From Fasciolopsis buskii (Eukaryota > Platyhelminthes > Trematoda > Plagiorchiida > Fasciolidae): 64,000 nucleotides of DNA. Within the stretch, counting starts at the first letter, position 1, and the number at the start of each line of letters is the position of its first letter. The position numbers and the translations under genes were made by a program. The notes below the pieces were generated by a model. The model worked only from the letters and a program-made list of their open reading frames with translations, had not been told where the DNA came from and made no database searches. Shown here in pieces: positions 11,961 through 25,960 of this stretch. The stretch is taken from assembly GCA_008360955.1 (NCBI GenBank), contig LUCM01004162.1, positions 94,280-158,279 of the forward strand, read 5' to 3'.

Positions 11961-12039
11961 GCAGTAAAATGCAGAAGATAGGAGGTACGGATTCAATGGA
12001 CGATCGATGACGAAGACCTGTACACAAGTTCGTGATATT

Positions 12040-12095
12040 CATGTATATATGTTCAATACATATATTGTATTATATATACATATAATATGTTCATA
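12040..12095. repeat. AT-rich TATA/CATA tract
   Basis: Alternating TATATA and ACATAT steps with self-complementary stretches, a decayed (TA)n/(CATA)n microsatellite just outside the 5' end of the RTE element. Confidence 0.75.
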
Positions 12096-12904
12096 AGTAG
12101 TAGATTTCCGGAATCATGCACCCGATTTCGCTGACTATCAGACATGCGTACTCGATACTCCACTGCCAGAGGTGAACACTTTGACTGTAATTTCAAACCG
12201 GGATCTTTTTCATATGACAGCAATGCGAATAGATCAGGAATCCATTTTGGTGATCCCGACTGAAGAACACTATATGTAATTAAAAAGAATAACGCAGGGT
12301 TCATTCCGGACGAACTTCCGACAATCAGGGAGAGAAGACAAGAAGGGCTAAAGCCGCTTGACATCGGGACAAAAAAAACAGTCACAGATAGCATTCAATT
12401 TTTGCCAATGATTTACGCCTGAGAGGATGACAACCTTGGATACTATCCCTTACAAGATAAGCCGCCTTCGCAGCACTGGCTAAAATTTGGTAAGAAAACC
12501 GTGTCGGCAACCGGAATTAGGTAGATAATCCACAAATTATCGTGGGATTTTTTTTGAAGAGACGAGTTCAGGTGTGTAAACTGTCGGGTGATAGGATTGA
12601 ATGAGACTCTTTCCGCAAACTTGTTCGAGTCCAAGAGACACTAGGTGATGAGACTAAGTGTCACGAGTCCGTGACCCGATCACATGTGAACCAATTATCA
12701 TATCTAATCGGTTCAGTCATTTTTGTCATCTTAGTGAGCCACTGTGCAGATTATACTAATAGGTAGTAGTTGACTTTGATGCAGTTTCACAATGAACTGG
12801 TAGGATTATCAGAAACGGCACACAGTGAATCAGTTCATTAATTCAGTTTCAGCTGAATCGATTAAGCACGGGAAAATTGGAAGGAATTCATCATTATAAG
12901 AAAT

Positions 12905-13420
12905 TTGGTCGAGTACAGAAAAAATTCGAATTTGTTATTGATCACTAATAGAACACGCAAATCATGGCCGAAAAACGTTGAGTCGAAGAGACAGATCGGA
13001 AAGAGAACATTATTTTGTTTTCCTGCTTGCATGGCGCATCGCCAAAGTGCAACTCAACTCCGGATTGCAAACCCTGTTGCTGAAGTCGAAAGGGATTCAG
13101 TCGGGCGATTTCAGGGTGAGTCCTAATCTCGTTGAGTCGATGGGCGAGGACGCGGTAACAAGCACTAGTCCCACCTCGCCCTTTACCAATCCCAAATCGC
13201 AAACAGCATTGGATTCGTTCCCACAGGTCGAGCAAAACAGGGATTCCGAGCTCGTGAACGAAAACTGAGGACACGCGCAGTCACCTCGTTTGCACGCATG
13301 GCCGTTTGTAAGTGCATAAACACACGACTGTGCGTGTGTGAAGTTATTCAAACCACGACAATTCGTTTACCCAAACAGCCACAATATTACGTAGCACGGG
13401 AGAAACAGACATTGGGGTAA
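12905..13420 (+). other. low-stop stretch, possible small exons or repeat
   Basis: Frames on both strands stay open for 70-110 codons here, unlike the surrounding DNA. On the plus strand a frame with ATG at 13,031 (MAHRQSATQLRIANPVAEV...) meets a consensus GTGAGT at 13,116. A CCCACAG acceptor at 13,221-13,226 precedes a same-phase frame open to 13,419, which itself passes a perfect GTAAGT at 13,306. Another plus frame (12,978-13,268) is rich in Ser, Thr and Pro (VTSTSPTSPFTNPKSQTAL). No domain is recognised. It could be real exons, an old transposon UTR or simply a GC-richer patch. Confidence 0.25.
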
Positions 13421-13565
13421 TCCAATGATGTCGAGCGCCCGCAAGCAGGGAGGGCGGCTGGAGAAAACTTGCTTCATGTCTCGCCTTCTTTCTCGACTTG
13501 TCCGTCTCTTCCGCTCACACAGATTCCGCGCGCTGGATTAAAGGATTCCGTTTCTCCTTGTTTTA

Positions 13566-13600
13566 GTGTGTGTGTGCGTGTATGTGCATGCATGCATGTG
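13566..13600. repeat. TG/CATG microsatellite
   Basis: (TG)n followed by GCATGCATGCATG steps. Overlapping open frames contain Cys/Val or His/Thr runs derived from it and are not called. Confidence 0.9.
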
Positions 13601-13765
13601 TACGCACGAGTAAATAATGGACGGACGCTTGAGGACGAATGTTGAACTGGAGGATAGAAGAATCTGGCGACCGCCAAACTCCTCTGACCTTCTACTGCGT
13701 GGCTGTCGAAATTGCGACTGATGATGCATCATGCATGAGCGGTGACCACAGTTGTTGCTTTTGTA

Positions 13766-13794
13766 CACAAACACAAAAACACACACACACACAC
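13766..13794. repeat. (AC)n microsatellite
   Basis: ACACAAACACAAAAAC followed by an uninterrupted (AC)n run. The open frames crossing it, including the 120-residue plus frame at 13,639-14,001, show a THTHTH-type artefact and no recognised domain. Confidence 0.9.
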
Positions 13795-14001
13795 GTGGAA
13801 AAAGCAAATTACTGCACGCTTCTTCTCGAGCATCGAGTGTCGGTCGATCAGGTGGCAATCCAAGTGAGAAGAAAGTCGATGAACAGCGTAGGAGCGGCAA
13901 CCACCACGGGTGACACGAACGAAAAGAACAGTCACATGGATGCTAATACACTCCGTGGCCACAAACAGCATCAAAATGATATAGGAAACAAACGCATTTG
14001 A

Positions 14002-17000
14002 AAAATAATCAACTAAGCACTGATTTGATCCCAGCTTTTATCTAAGTCAAAGTGCCAATTTACTGGGAGCATGGGAACATTAGGAGCAATGGTAAAAGAT
14101 ACAACAATTTTATTGGCCGTGGATGAAACAGCCGCACGGGTCACCAGATATTTCCGGAATTTCTAAACTCATAGATTAACCTATCTGAGAGCACAGTGGG
14201 TTCACAGCATATGACCTTGTTCGTAAATTTGACATGTCAAGAGTACTGTGCATTTGGTCGTCCCAGAAACAAATGATCTAGTTGAACTTGAGTAAAGGAG
14301 TAAAGCTGAGCTTCGGTTGTTAGCGCACAGCCGTTGGAAGATATACAAATCTCTGACATGTTTTAGTGGATTGGAGAGCCAAAAAACCATGAGAGTGACA
14401 AAACTAGATACCATTTGAAGTAGCATTTTACTCTTGAAAGGTGAAAGGTGCGGGCCGCAGCATGAAGCAGACAAAGTGAGGCTGTCCAGAACGCATTGTG
14501 ACATCGCAAACGAGCGTGCTGTTCTGTGCTAAGTCCAAAAGTTTGTCATAAGATAGACGAGTACGCTCGTTCGATCGGTTTCCTAGCGTTTATCTTAGGA
14601 CATCGTCGATCGCGAGATAGCGTTATCTACTAAACGTTTTTCCATTCACGAAATTCAGTATCCATCGAGAGAACTTGCGTGCATTATGAATAAAAGTTGC
14701 TTGAACACTCCAAATAGCATATTGGCAGAGCCCACTTTCCCCGAAGATCTGGTTACCTTTTAGTTTTCTATTCGTATATTTCCAGGAGGATTGCGTAATA
14801 ATTCAGGAAATGAGCAGCTTTCAGTTCAAAGCTGCTGAAGCGAAAAGTAAAGTGGTATCGGAAACATTCCCAGAGTAATAAAATAAATCGGAATAATAAA
14901 CACTAGCGACAGACGATTATTCGCTGTTGTTAGCTCCTTGCAACCAAGCCCGACGTTTAAAGACGTGCGATTTTATGTTTTTCCAGGTTTAAAGCCCCAG
15001 TTGTCGTTTTTTCCCAGTGGTGTCCAACAGACATCCGAAGAAATGAACTAGAACCCGTTTCGCAGTATTCATGTTCCAAACAAGCGACAGAAAAAAGACG
15101 AAACTGTTAGGGGTTGAAAAGAAACAACGGAAATGACATGTAATATAGTGGAGAGGTCCCGGTACGATAGTAACAGTAGTAACGTGCTTCTTAAAAACTC
15201 AGTCACCTTGGCGATGAAGACAAGCAAACAACAGGCGATTAGACTCGAACTTAACCGCACCTGAAAACAGTCTGCTAGAAACATGACTAGTGGGAGCAAA
15301 AAATGGATGGAGAAAAAATGATGCATTGGATTGTGTCCACTTAGAGAAGAAGAAACTAATCCTGCTTTTCCATGACCAGCGGAAGGTGTTGTCCGCGATA
15401 CTTTTAATAACATACACAGACGACCTAGGAGTAGAAAAAGCGATTCTCACTACAAATAATGTCTCCATACACTGTGCAAACCTCGATCAATTAGATTGGG
15501 ACGCGGCATGCCAGCTACGTATGCGTATGTGCATAACCACATACCCACGTGCTGACATCCCTACCTGTCTGATTGTTTTTAGCCGACCAACGTCGGGATT
15601 AGGGTACCGACTGCCAAAAGTCAAAGAGGGGAGGTTTGCTTCGGGAAGTTGGATAGTGTGGCGCTGAGCAGCACGGAAATGGTTAGTGAAGTGTTACTAT
15701 GTCATGTGGGCCACGACCAACCGAAATAGATCCTGGAGACCTACAATATTGACAGGTTTACCCCACCCCATTTGTAAATTCCACTTCTATGATCACCTAT
15801 CCAGCCTACACAGAGTATCCACACCACACACTTCCCATCTTCACACTCACTGCACGCTTGTGCACAAAAGCCGGGAAGAACATAAAGCGGTCGCTCCGGA
15901 GAGCGCGGCATACTCGAATACAGCCGACACGAAACGAAACTGTCAACTCACGGCTTCAATGCCGACCTTTGCATACTTATATTTATAAAAACACACGTGC
16001 GAGGAAGTGAGTGAAGTGCCGCAGATTTTACCTCGGTTTCGCGATCACTGTAACCGATGACCGGCCCAGTTACAGTAACCACTATCGCTACCGCTACATC
16101 ATGATCAACATCAACACAGTCGTCATCCGCGTCGGCAAAGGCGGTGGCGTCAAGAGTATGTGGTTTTGTTATCTAGGTGTTGAAATTGAGAAAAAAAGAA
16201 AGCAACGCACACAATTATGACCAGGTGGCCGATACTTCGATCGAGCCGACTAGTCTTCCCATTTCATAAGCTTCTGTCCAGATTGAGTACCAAACAGATA
16301 GATCACTTTGGTTGCATATATATATGTATTTACAGAGAGCGAAAGCTAAAATGGGGAGGCAAGACGATAAACGTCACCGAGTAGGTAAATAGTAAGTGGT
16401 GGACAGAAGGAAGCCTCATGTAACATAAATTCACTCCACCCAATTCTGTCTTATATTTTTGTGATATTCGGACGGCTGCCAACGAGCCGCCTTTGAAACA
16501 TGGGACAATGAGATACAAACACAAAGCCAAAACAGAAGTGTATCGTTCACGGATGTCCAAAACAGCGACAATCTGACCGACTACACACGGGCGGCTGGTT
16601 TTAGACCGACAATGACCATCGAGGATGTGTGCGGCAATGGCGACACTGTACAAACAGCCGCCACAATGACACGAATAATCGGGCGGTTTCAGTCGCGACA
16701 CTGGTGTGGGCGAGACGAAAAAAGGCTGACAACCATTTTCTTTCGTGAAATCCGACATCACATACGCATTTCATGTTCCCTCCACTACCTCCCTCCGGGG
16801 CTTACTAGATACGTGGTCACGAGAAACGTAATTGCAAACAAATAAATTGGACAGAAACAGATGCACAAGCATACAGGAACACGCACCGAAGACTGTGAGG
16901 TCAGACTGACTAAAGTATAAACATAACTGGAGCTGTTTCCTTTGGACCTCTTCTATCTTGCATTTCAATCGCACATTTGATTAGCGTATCGGCACACAAA

Positions 17001-20000
17001 GTGAATACCTCAATGGGAGGTCCAAACAAAACCGAAACTCAGGTTAGTCCAAAAAATCTAGAAAACATTTAGATGGCATTTGATACAACAGTAAATGAAA
17101 TTAAAGGCCATGGGCGAAGTTCGGTGTCAGCGGTAAGAACAGAGAAATATTCAACAAAATGTTTTTTTCAGGCAAGCTATTAGAAATGGCTTCGATGGAA
17201 AACTCATGGATGTGCTTGCTTTATACGAATTGTTGGTAAATACCCCAACAACAGTGCATATGGTTAGGTAATGTTAAGTTGGAATCTTAATCTGATCAGC
17301 CTGTATCAGTCCTAGTTCTAGGCGTAAACTGCAAGGTTATGCGAACAGGCATTCAACCGTCCGACTGACAACATCGCTCTCTGTATAAACGCTACAACAA
17401 AAATTGCACACCCCTTCACTTTTTCGAATATCGTTCTTTGTGGGTGGAGCATAAGAGCCGTTTTCGGGTGTTATTACAGAGGTCGGTTATGTGAAGAATG
17501 TGAATACTCAATTCACACAAAAACAGCTTTCCGTTCGATCACTTAAGACCATCATTAGCAATGAATAACCACTAAGTGTGCGTGAGGAAACAGAGGCTAG
17601 AAGGAACAAAATGATGCTTGTCTAGTTTCTGAAGAGACCGATTCGCTTTTGCTTGTTTCTTTACCGTGATGTCTCCGTGAATCATAGATCGGCAAAGTCT
17701 CTACCGCTACTTTGTCGCACCATTTTGTGCATTCCACACTCCAACTGTTACACCACTTCGATTCGCACTATCGTCATCAAAATGTTAACGCCATTTCGTG
17801 TGCAGACTAATTATCAACAGAATCCTAGCAGAAGAGGAAAGCGACGCGACAGAATGAAGAAGGAGAAACGTGTATTGTATTGTGTCAGCTCCATCAGAAT
17901 CCTTCTTCACAGCGTCGTGCATCTACCACAATTCGGAATTAGTCTCCAGGCAAAGTATGATTTGACTTTCAAAACCAGAATAAGGGTCTGCCCTAAGAGG
18001 CTTAAATCCGAAGTTTCGATCAGATCCGATCCGCAAGGTATGGAACCAATTCAATTGGCGCTGACGATGTGGAGCTCTTCCTCCAAATCCTGAATCTTTG
18101 TGAGCGTTGGGTCATAGGACTGAAATAAATTACAATTCCTATATTGGACCTCTAGTGCATAAATCGGGTATTGGTCGAGCCTATTCAAGTTTGTCCGATC
18201 GGCTGCAAAGCGACCGTTCTGGAAATGGCTATCTATCAAAGAGGAGGTGTTTAAGTAATTCAATGAAATTATTAACAAACTTGGTTTGGAGGGCATCGAA
18301 AAGCCGATGAGCCATTCGATGAATTTGTGTGTAATCGTTCAATGTTACTGACTTTTGAACAATTGCACACACTAATGAAATTATCTCCAAATGACGTGCA
18401 AGGGATTTAAAGTAGAACGGCGGCTCCATTTGCCTTGCTCATGGTATCATTTTGGAAGAAAACTCACAGTGGACAGCTGAAAAACAGAATCTCCGTATTT
18501 GGATTTCCCTACGACTAGTGCAATGTTACTCGAAATTAGTTGTTACGCCATGCCTAGACGTGAAGTTACTGTGATGACACATGAGAGGTACAGCCCCCGT
18601 TGCAAATCGTCATACTCCCCTAGTGAGGTGACTGAACGCAATGAAAAGGAAAAGATAGAGCTATGTCCTTCGAGCATCCCAGCATACAAATGTGTAGGCA
18701 TTGAAATAAGGTATTCTGAGCAACTTTTGCTTCAACATCCGAGGACTTTCTGAAAACTTGTTCAACTGTGTAAACTGATCAACACCCGATAAGTTCACCA
18801 GCATAACCGTCCGTCAGAAAGCGCAACTTCATAAGGAAGAGAAGTTTGCATGATTGCGTATTAAGGTGCATGGCGATCCTCGTTTATCGAAATCCGGGAT
18901 GAGAAACGGATTGTTCCACTGCAGAATACTGCCAGAGAAACCATAGAATGGAGGCCTCTAATTGTTTACTGAAGATGCGGAATGGATCTAATCAAGCCAA
19001 TATGAAATCGATATGTACTCCGAACGCTAGATGGAAATCGGCTGGTTGGCAAGCCACTTTTGCCAGCAGGCTGTCACAGATAGAATAGAGCAAACATTGT
19101 CACGGGACAAACAGGTAGCCCTACGGATAGGATCAGATGTTCAAGAGATTTTCTCTTTATTATGAGAAACTGAACCCACTAGAGAAAGATGGGAAAAATG
19201 AGGAGACTTGTTGCTCCCAGAGATGATTCACGAATCGAATTGACCAAGGTCCCACATTTACGTAAATGAATTTGAAACAAAGCAGATATTGAATACCCTT
19301 CTACCAATACTTCTGATTCGGGCCAGTTTAAGCACAGGTATGTGTTAGACACACAAGAGAAGAATTGAATAGCGTCCGAGGCTAATACTACGACAGGTCA
19401 TCCAAAAAACCCTATGGAGTTGACTATTTCAAGCATGTTATCTAGTAATAGTAGTAATATAGGTTCTGGTGACTCGATCACTTAAATTTCCCACTGGAGT
19501 TACGCTCATCCCGAAATAAAGGACGCTAGTTTGGAAAATTGGAAGACATCGACGCAGATATTAATTCAGTGGATTTCGATGACGGGCCAAATATTGCACC
19601 AACGGGAATAAAGGATATACAATTGTTAATTTTCAACTTATTCGTTGGTGGGAATAAAAAACAGCAGTGGACAAAAGCTGACCGAAACAATATACCCTAA
19701 TAAGGTTTTACGGTGAATTTGAGCAATCATCCAGAGGGTGAACACCATTATCACACTATTACTAATCCTGAGTTGATCGTCCTTGTTGTTGTTGCTCCAT
19801 GACCTAAAACTTTTTGGTCCACTGATGCAGAACATATGTTCAAAAACTAACGAACAATTATTTTCGGGAATAGAATAACTGCCGATGGCAAACACGTCGA
19901 ACCGTTGTGAAATCAAGCGGGCTAAAATGAGCAAATGCAGAGTGTAGTTAGTGTGAAGTGTGCCTCAAAATTTTTGATCAGGACAAGGCTGGAAACTAGA

Positions 20001-23000
20001 TACAGACAAAATCTGAGGCATTACTGATGCTCTATTCCTGACGTTTTTGTTTCGCGCTTATATTCAGGTATGTCGATGTGCGCGCAGTCAGAGTGGAGTC
20101 TTTTGGGGAGAAATTTCAATTATTTAAAGCAGCTTTAGGATAAGGCACAGACTGAACTCGATTTCAAACTAAGGGGCCACGAAAACCTGGACGTGATATT
20201 CACGCACACAAGCGCGAGACTATCCTGAAATGACAAATCCGAATCTGGTGTTAGCGGAAACCGAAGCAATCCGTGAAGTGTTTTGGAATGGACACGATGA
20301 GTCATCTCTTTCGGAAAGCTTCTCTAGTAGAGGTTATTTTCTTTAAAGCTTCGTAAGTCAAAATCACGTGCACAGATCCCGTAGCCAGCCCTGTCAACAG
20401 AAAACCAAGAATTCAACTTGAGAAACCGTGAAGTCGGCGAATCACACTGAATCAGGTGGTTAAAGCAGCTCGTCCCCCCCCGCCACGTTCGGTTGTTCAA
20501 ACGCACGTGATAGTAAATTCGGACAGAGGACATCAATATAATATCAGTGACATAACTCAGCGACTCAACACGCGCATTTAAATAATGGACTGGAACGAAT
20601 TGCGCTGGATCACTCAGGGACTTAATACCTGGTACATGACGGGTTGGCAAGATTCGTCAAGATGAGGTAACATGAGTACATTCTTGGTCAAAGGGACGAG
20701 CACGAGTGTGCACTGTCTACTAGTGGCCTCGAGCGTGTTCCTACTGGCGAATGACATGGATTAATCAGAATGGGGCATTACAACCGATAAATGAGTTGGA
20801 AGAGGAGCACGTGAGTGGGCCATGTATGTATATCGTATACCCGATGACCTTCTAAATTTTGGGTTAAAATGAATGAGTCATATAACGTTTTAAGTGATAA
20901 TTCATCATGCTGTCCACCAAAGTCCACAGGGTGCAGCAGGCCACAAAAACGAGGAGACATGCGGCACACGAACCTTCGGGTGAATCAAGAATGATTGGAG
21001 TTTTATGAAGCAAAACGTGATTGTAAACGCAGTTCAGGTAGTGCGCGGTTAAAAGTAATAACCTTTCACAAGCGCAATCAATTATTTCGATGGGTTCGCT
21101 CTAATGGGGTTGCTGTGCGTGACTAATTGAAACCCGAAAGCGAGTTTCCCAGACGGCGACGTATTCGGGAAAGATGACGAACGAAAACGGTCTGAATAAC
21201 TTGGGGCCGATGAAAGCATCATTAATTAATGAACACCGAAACCTATCCCATTCGGAAATGATGATGCGTGGGTGAAGAAGAAGAAAGTCGCATGATAGAA
21301 GATTACCAGATAAAACAAAAGCGAACGATTCACTGTCGAAAGGAATGCCTTGCCTCTCAAAGGCTCGCATCACGGAAACAGAACAACTTGGAGGTCGTAC
21401 ACTGCTTTTTCCAGACTAAAACAAAAAGGGTGTCCAAGAAGGTCGGTTATTTTTTAAACGTTTTTCCAGTGCCACAAAGAACGGGTTACTTTACCAAGAA
21501 GAAGACACATTTCACTACTGTCTAATCGTCCAGACATCTGAACGTATGCCCAACATTAAGTGACCTCAACGGACGACAAAGTTGCCTGGCTAGTCTTGAA
21601 CGTGTAACAAGTACAGCATGTGAACTACAAAAGCTATCGCAAATGAAGGTGGTTCCTGTAAACACCTGGAACAGGAGACCGCAATACCAAATACCACATC
21701 ATGGAGAATACGCTGAGGAGGATTGCATATGTATTTCTGAGAAAGGTGAATTTAAGAGACCCGATAATCCTTTGTTTCAACGAACAGCAGAAATGTACAC
21801 GGTCAGCATAAGCAAATGAGTGCATATGAGCACGTTTATTGTAAAACCGGATGCTTACAGGTGATTTAACCGAATGTAGTCTCCGGATTGCAAATTATCG
21901 AACGACTCATCGTAGAAAATAAGAAAGAACAAATGCCAAGAAAGACAGATGATACGTTTATGGGATATTGAGTTGTGACCCTCTCTTTGGTAGCTATTAT
22001 TAGTTAGGGGAAGGTAGGGATCCTGGAAGAAAACTCGTGAAAATTCGATCAAACGGAACAAGGGGTGTACAGGGGACTAGCGAAAATCTCCCTCGAAGTG
22101 CTTTCTAACGAATAAATCAGGAATGATAGTCGAATCACCGAAGTGAGGTGATTCGAACTCTTTGTGCAACAAAAATGACCGACATTTAGTTTAAGGAATG
22201 AGTATATTGTTGTTGTTATTGTTCCACAAACTTTCGACGGGGAGCATTGAATTATCAACTTTCACCGACTTGCAACCACTATAGTCAGACGATCGGTGCC
22301 AAAAGTAGACTCACTGGCTAGCGATGCGTCGATATCTGTTCTCCCCCCTGCGCTACGAGCCACCTGAAATTGCACCTCTTGACCTTGATTCTTAGTCTTC
22401 GTTACTGCTAAAATCTAAAAGACGAACGGACTTCCGAAGGAGCTTGAGAGTACTATGATCTGCAGCGCTCAAAGATAGGGAGAAAACTTATGGACCAAGC
22501 TCCACGCCATTTCAACAATGAACTCAGAGAAAATAACTGAAGTAAGGGGCTACAAAGTAAGATTAGGAAACTATAAGCCTTATTTCAGAACGAAGCACTT
22601 TAACTGACTTGCATGTAACACACCTCACGAAACAATCCACCTTAATGATGACTGAGCGGCAATGTGATGTGAACTTGGGACGGGTTAGCTCCGTTGGTCG
22701 CACACCACTGGACCAATTGCAGTGCTTCCTTCTAAAACCAAAATTAGTCTCTTAATCTTACTTTATAGCACCCCTCCTCAGTATGTTTTTTCCGAACTCA
22801 TTTTGGATCTGGTTTAGCAATTAGCAGTAATGCAGAGTGCAGCAGCAGGCTTCTTGCTCTCCGTCTGACCATCGATAATGTTAATTGCCGCATGATGTTA
22901 AATTCACCTACTGAGTAGTGATTTGAAAGACATTTTTCTGTTTGGAAGGCTGAACCCGTATGCCTTTAAAGGGCCACAAGGTCAGTATACTACAGAGATA

Positions 23001-23197
23001 ATGTTCCAATTGAACTTGGTTTGGGTCGGTTGTTACTTGTGTACAATCTTGTTAGTCAGATGGGCTGAAAATACCAAGTAGCGGCAACGATGCGATCATT
23101 TAAATTGTTAATTGTCACTAAATTTGATTACGGATACAGCATGCATCATAGTGTAGAGAAGACTCCGAGGGTACGTGTTTGAACATTATCAAAGTCA
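14002..23197. other. long unrecognised stretch
   Basis: Both strands carry only scattered open frames of 60-146 residues. The longest, 17,653-18,093 plus and 16,330-16,761 minus, have no recognisable motif, repeat or transposon similarity. No tRNA, tandem repeat of note or LINE protein was found. It is consistent with old intronic or intergenic DNA. Short exons with conventional splice sites could be hidden here. Confidence 0.5.
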
Positions 23198-25960
23198 ATC
23201 AGTTCCCACCGTTGGGATTCACTTTTTCGGTAACACACTTTCACCGAGTCTTACCATTGTTGTAAGATCAGTAAAGAACGCGCGGGGCAGACAAAATCCG
23301 TAGACCGCGCAATTTGACTCCACAGTTTATCAACAATACCGTAACACCGCGATTCAGAAGCGGCGGTGGCCACAAAAACTCTGTCCATGTTATGCACACA
23401 CCACCGCAACACTCTGTAAAGCGGTATGGTGGCCATGAAGGTAAATCGCTTACAAGAAGTAAAAAAACGAACTGCGCAGCCAATCCCGAAGATTGTCAAA
23501 CAACAAAGGAAAGTTTATACACATTCGAAACAATAAACAGGGCGCTTTCAAAACTGAGTCTCATGCATACATTGGCTAATTGGCGTGCGTCAGTGTTACA
23601 AAGATCGGTCGACGGCGAGCATACAGCTGAATAATCTGGACAAAACTAAAGGTACCCTTAAGGCCCAACTGCCGTAACATGTTACAACCGAAACGCTCTA
23701 GAATTTTAGCCCCGAATTTCAACGCTCTGCGCCAAACGAGATTAAATCCTATAAAGATCACTCGTTACAACCATGACTCTTGGACCAAAATGCCCCAGTT
23801 TTCGTTGCTAGCTCGCAAAACGTTCACTGTACGGCGCTAAACAGTAGAGCTTGCTGCGTTATCCACTACATTTCATGTCACGCAACACGTTAGAGCTGAA
23901 AGAATGAGCATGCTCAGTGGACAGCGAGTTGACCTAAACGGGCGAGAAAGGAAAAGCGATTCGCCATTCTCAACACATGCAATACACAGATTACCTCTGC
24001 AAACAAGCACTTTCACTCATTCCCGTTCGACGAAAAGTGGTAACACAATTGTCACTGCTCACAGCTTACTCCTGCATTCCTCAGTCTATAGCCAATGGTT
24101 GACAGATCCTTTCGACCCCAATAACGAAGATGCGAGGCACTCAATTTGCCTAAGTTCGACGTGCATCTTCTCATTCCATGCCTCCAAGTCATCTGTCGAC
24201 CTTTACATGGCTTGTTTTGTTCCGTGGAATAAATGGAAGATAATGGGCGATTTGGTAAACATGTTTGCTATACTCAGCAGGTAACCCAATCAACGAGGTC
24301 TACTAAACGAGGAACGCTCTACTAGTTGATTCCGAATTAGTACCTAACACTGTTTCTAACGTTAACATTGCTGACACGGCATTTCATCCAATTCCAGCGA
24401 TCCTTCGCAAAGGCCGATGATCTCAAACCTGGAAATAACGAACAACGTCAGTACCTAAACTCTATATCTTATAACCTTATAAGAAAACTGGGCACACCGA
24501 GGCACGGTGAACGTGACCTTTCAACCTCGGTGAAATATCAGGCAGATGCCAAAAGTGCTTCCGTCCAGCGGTATCCGCACGAGCCACCGATACAAGCGTG
24601 TTCATGTTTAATGCCGTGCTGTCGGCCATGGCAACACACCTACCCAATAAATGAAACGGTCAACAACAGTTATTTTTTTCCATAGCGTAACAAGTTCGAA
24701 ACTACTAATGACACGTAGTCTTGTAACACTGCTTTACACGTTGAAGGTGCAAAACATATCCCAAATGCATCTACAGCTCTTGCCAAAATGTCCAGTGTTC
24801 GCTGCACGCGTTCCATACATTTGGACAACCACACAAGGTCGTCGACTTAATCCAGATCATTAATCCCTTCATTATTCAACGATTTCAGGCAAATCTAGAA
24901 GACCCGGTACTTATCTTTGACGGCTAGATTAAAAAGGATAGCGATGTGGAACACTTTCGTCAAGCATCGCTGAACGTCTAAAATGAACTTAATAGTCCAC
25001 TGTATACCTTTAGGAAACCTGAAATATGCCAGCACAATGCTCGCAGCCGGTCCACGGACTTCTCCTGTTTACCCTTCCGGTAAAGAGCGCTATTTGGTCA
25101 GCTGATTCAAATACGCCTTTCAAATCGAGGAAAACTATCACTCCCGGGCGTCGGTGACTGTGTGCGCGGCGCATATAAAGTAATTGGCCAAGTGTAAATG
25201 CTTGGTCGATTCAACCTCGACCCAAACGAAGTCCAGCTACCCGTTCACGAACGTTACTACCGCGAACCGGATTCATATGTTGCACCAATATCAAGACCAA
25301 AGCTTTCCCAACTGTAGGGAGTAAACTGGTCCCATGATAAACCGCTACACCCATCCCATGTTCCCTACTTGAAGATGAATACGATCAGTGGTTTGCCCTA
25401 TGCTAACGAGTACACCCCGCGTTCCGAATGCTACGAAGCAAATTGGTTTGTTAGTCTGTCAGAACATTATCATCCAATTTGAAAATTACTAGAATTAGTT
25501 CATCAGGATTGGCCAATTTCCACGTTTCAGTAATCGAATGCTCGACTCCACTTCAAACTGCGTTGGAGTGGGGGGGGGAGGTCAAATGACACCTAGGGGG
25601 TTGCAGGTATTGATGAATGAGTAACTACATGAGCACGCAGCTACCTGAAATTCTTGGCTTTTTCGGACCAACATTCGAGTCTTTGTTGTTTGCCATGAAC
25701 GGGGTATCCTATTCTTGCGCCATATCGTTGCATTAGTAGTCTTTCATTGTTACCTGAAGTAGATAGCATTTCGGCTTTTTGCGATTTCGATCCACCAGTT
25801 CTGACGATGTAACTTGGCTTTGGAGATGTCACCGTTTCTTGCTTACTTTTATATATTTCCAAAGTCGGTGGTTTTGCTCCATTGAACTCAGCCATACTTG
25901 AGAAATCCAGTGTCTGATAGACATTGGGTCCAAGACTGCGGATGAAACCCATCGTCCGCT
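23198..25960. repeat. left arm of large inverted duplication
   Basis: The plus strand from CAGTTCCCACCGTTGGGATT at about 23,198 to about 25,960 recurs in reverse complement at 37,440-40,582. Landmarks match in order: the TCACTTTTTCGGTAACACAC block, the GACAAAATCCG block, CACTACATTTCATGTCACGC, the RTE C-terminal region, the LINE linker (STSGNNERLLMQR on opposite strands), and GTCCAAGACTG near the inner end. The arms include about 0.7 kb of flank beyond the LINE, so this is a duplicated genomic segment, not two independent insertions. Confidence 0.85.
23892..24260. repeat. 369-bp tract identical to 36,772-37,140
   Basis: From AGAGCTGAAAGAATGAGC to GGGCGATTTGGTAAAC every base agrees with 36,772-37,140 in direct orientation, compared line by line by eye. 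Immediately outside, the two loci remain homologous on the left but only at moderate similarity, and on the right the other copy has a deletion. Both encode, on the minus strand, the C-terminal end of the RTE LINE. Confidence 0.9.

Noticed and set aside
13639..14001. 120-residue plus-strand frame with a His/Thr run
   Set aside because: Crosses an (AC)n microsatellite, has no recognised domain and is overlapped by equally long frames on the minus strand.
16330..16761. 143-residue minus-strand Cys-containing frame
   Set aside because: Cys and His spacing does not match a known zinc-binding pattern, and no splice or homology support was seen.
23904..24284. 126-residue plus-strand open frame, repeated at 36,784-37,209
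   Set aside because: It is antisense to the RTE LINE C-terminal region on the minus strand; its repetition reflects the duplicated LINE, not a conserved protein.
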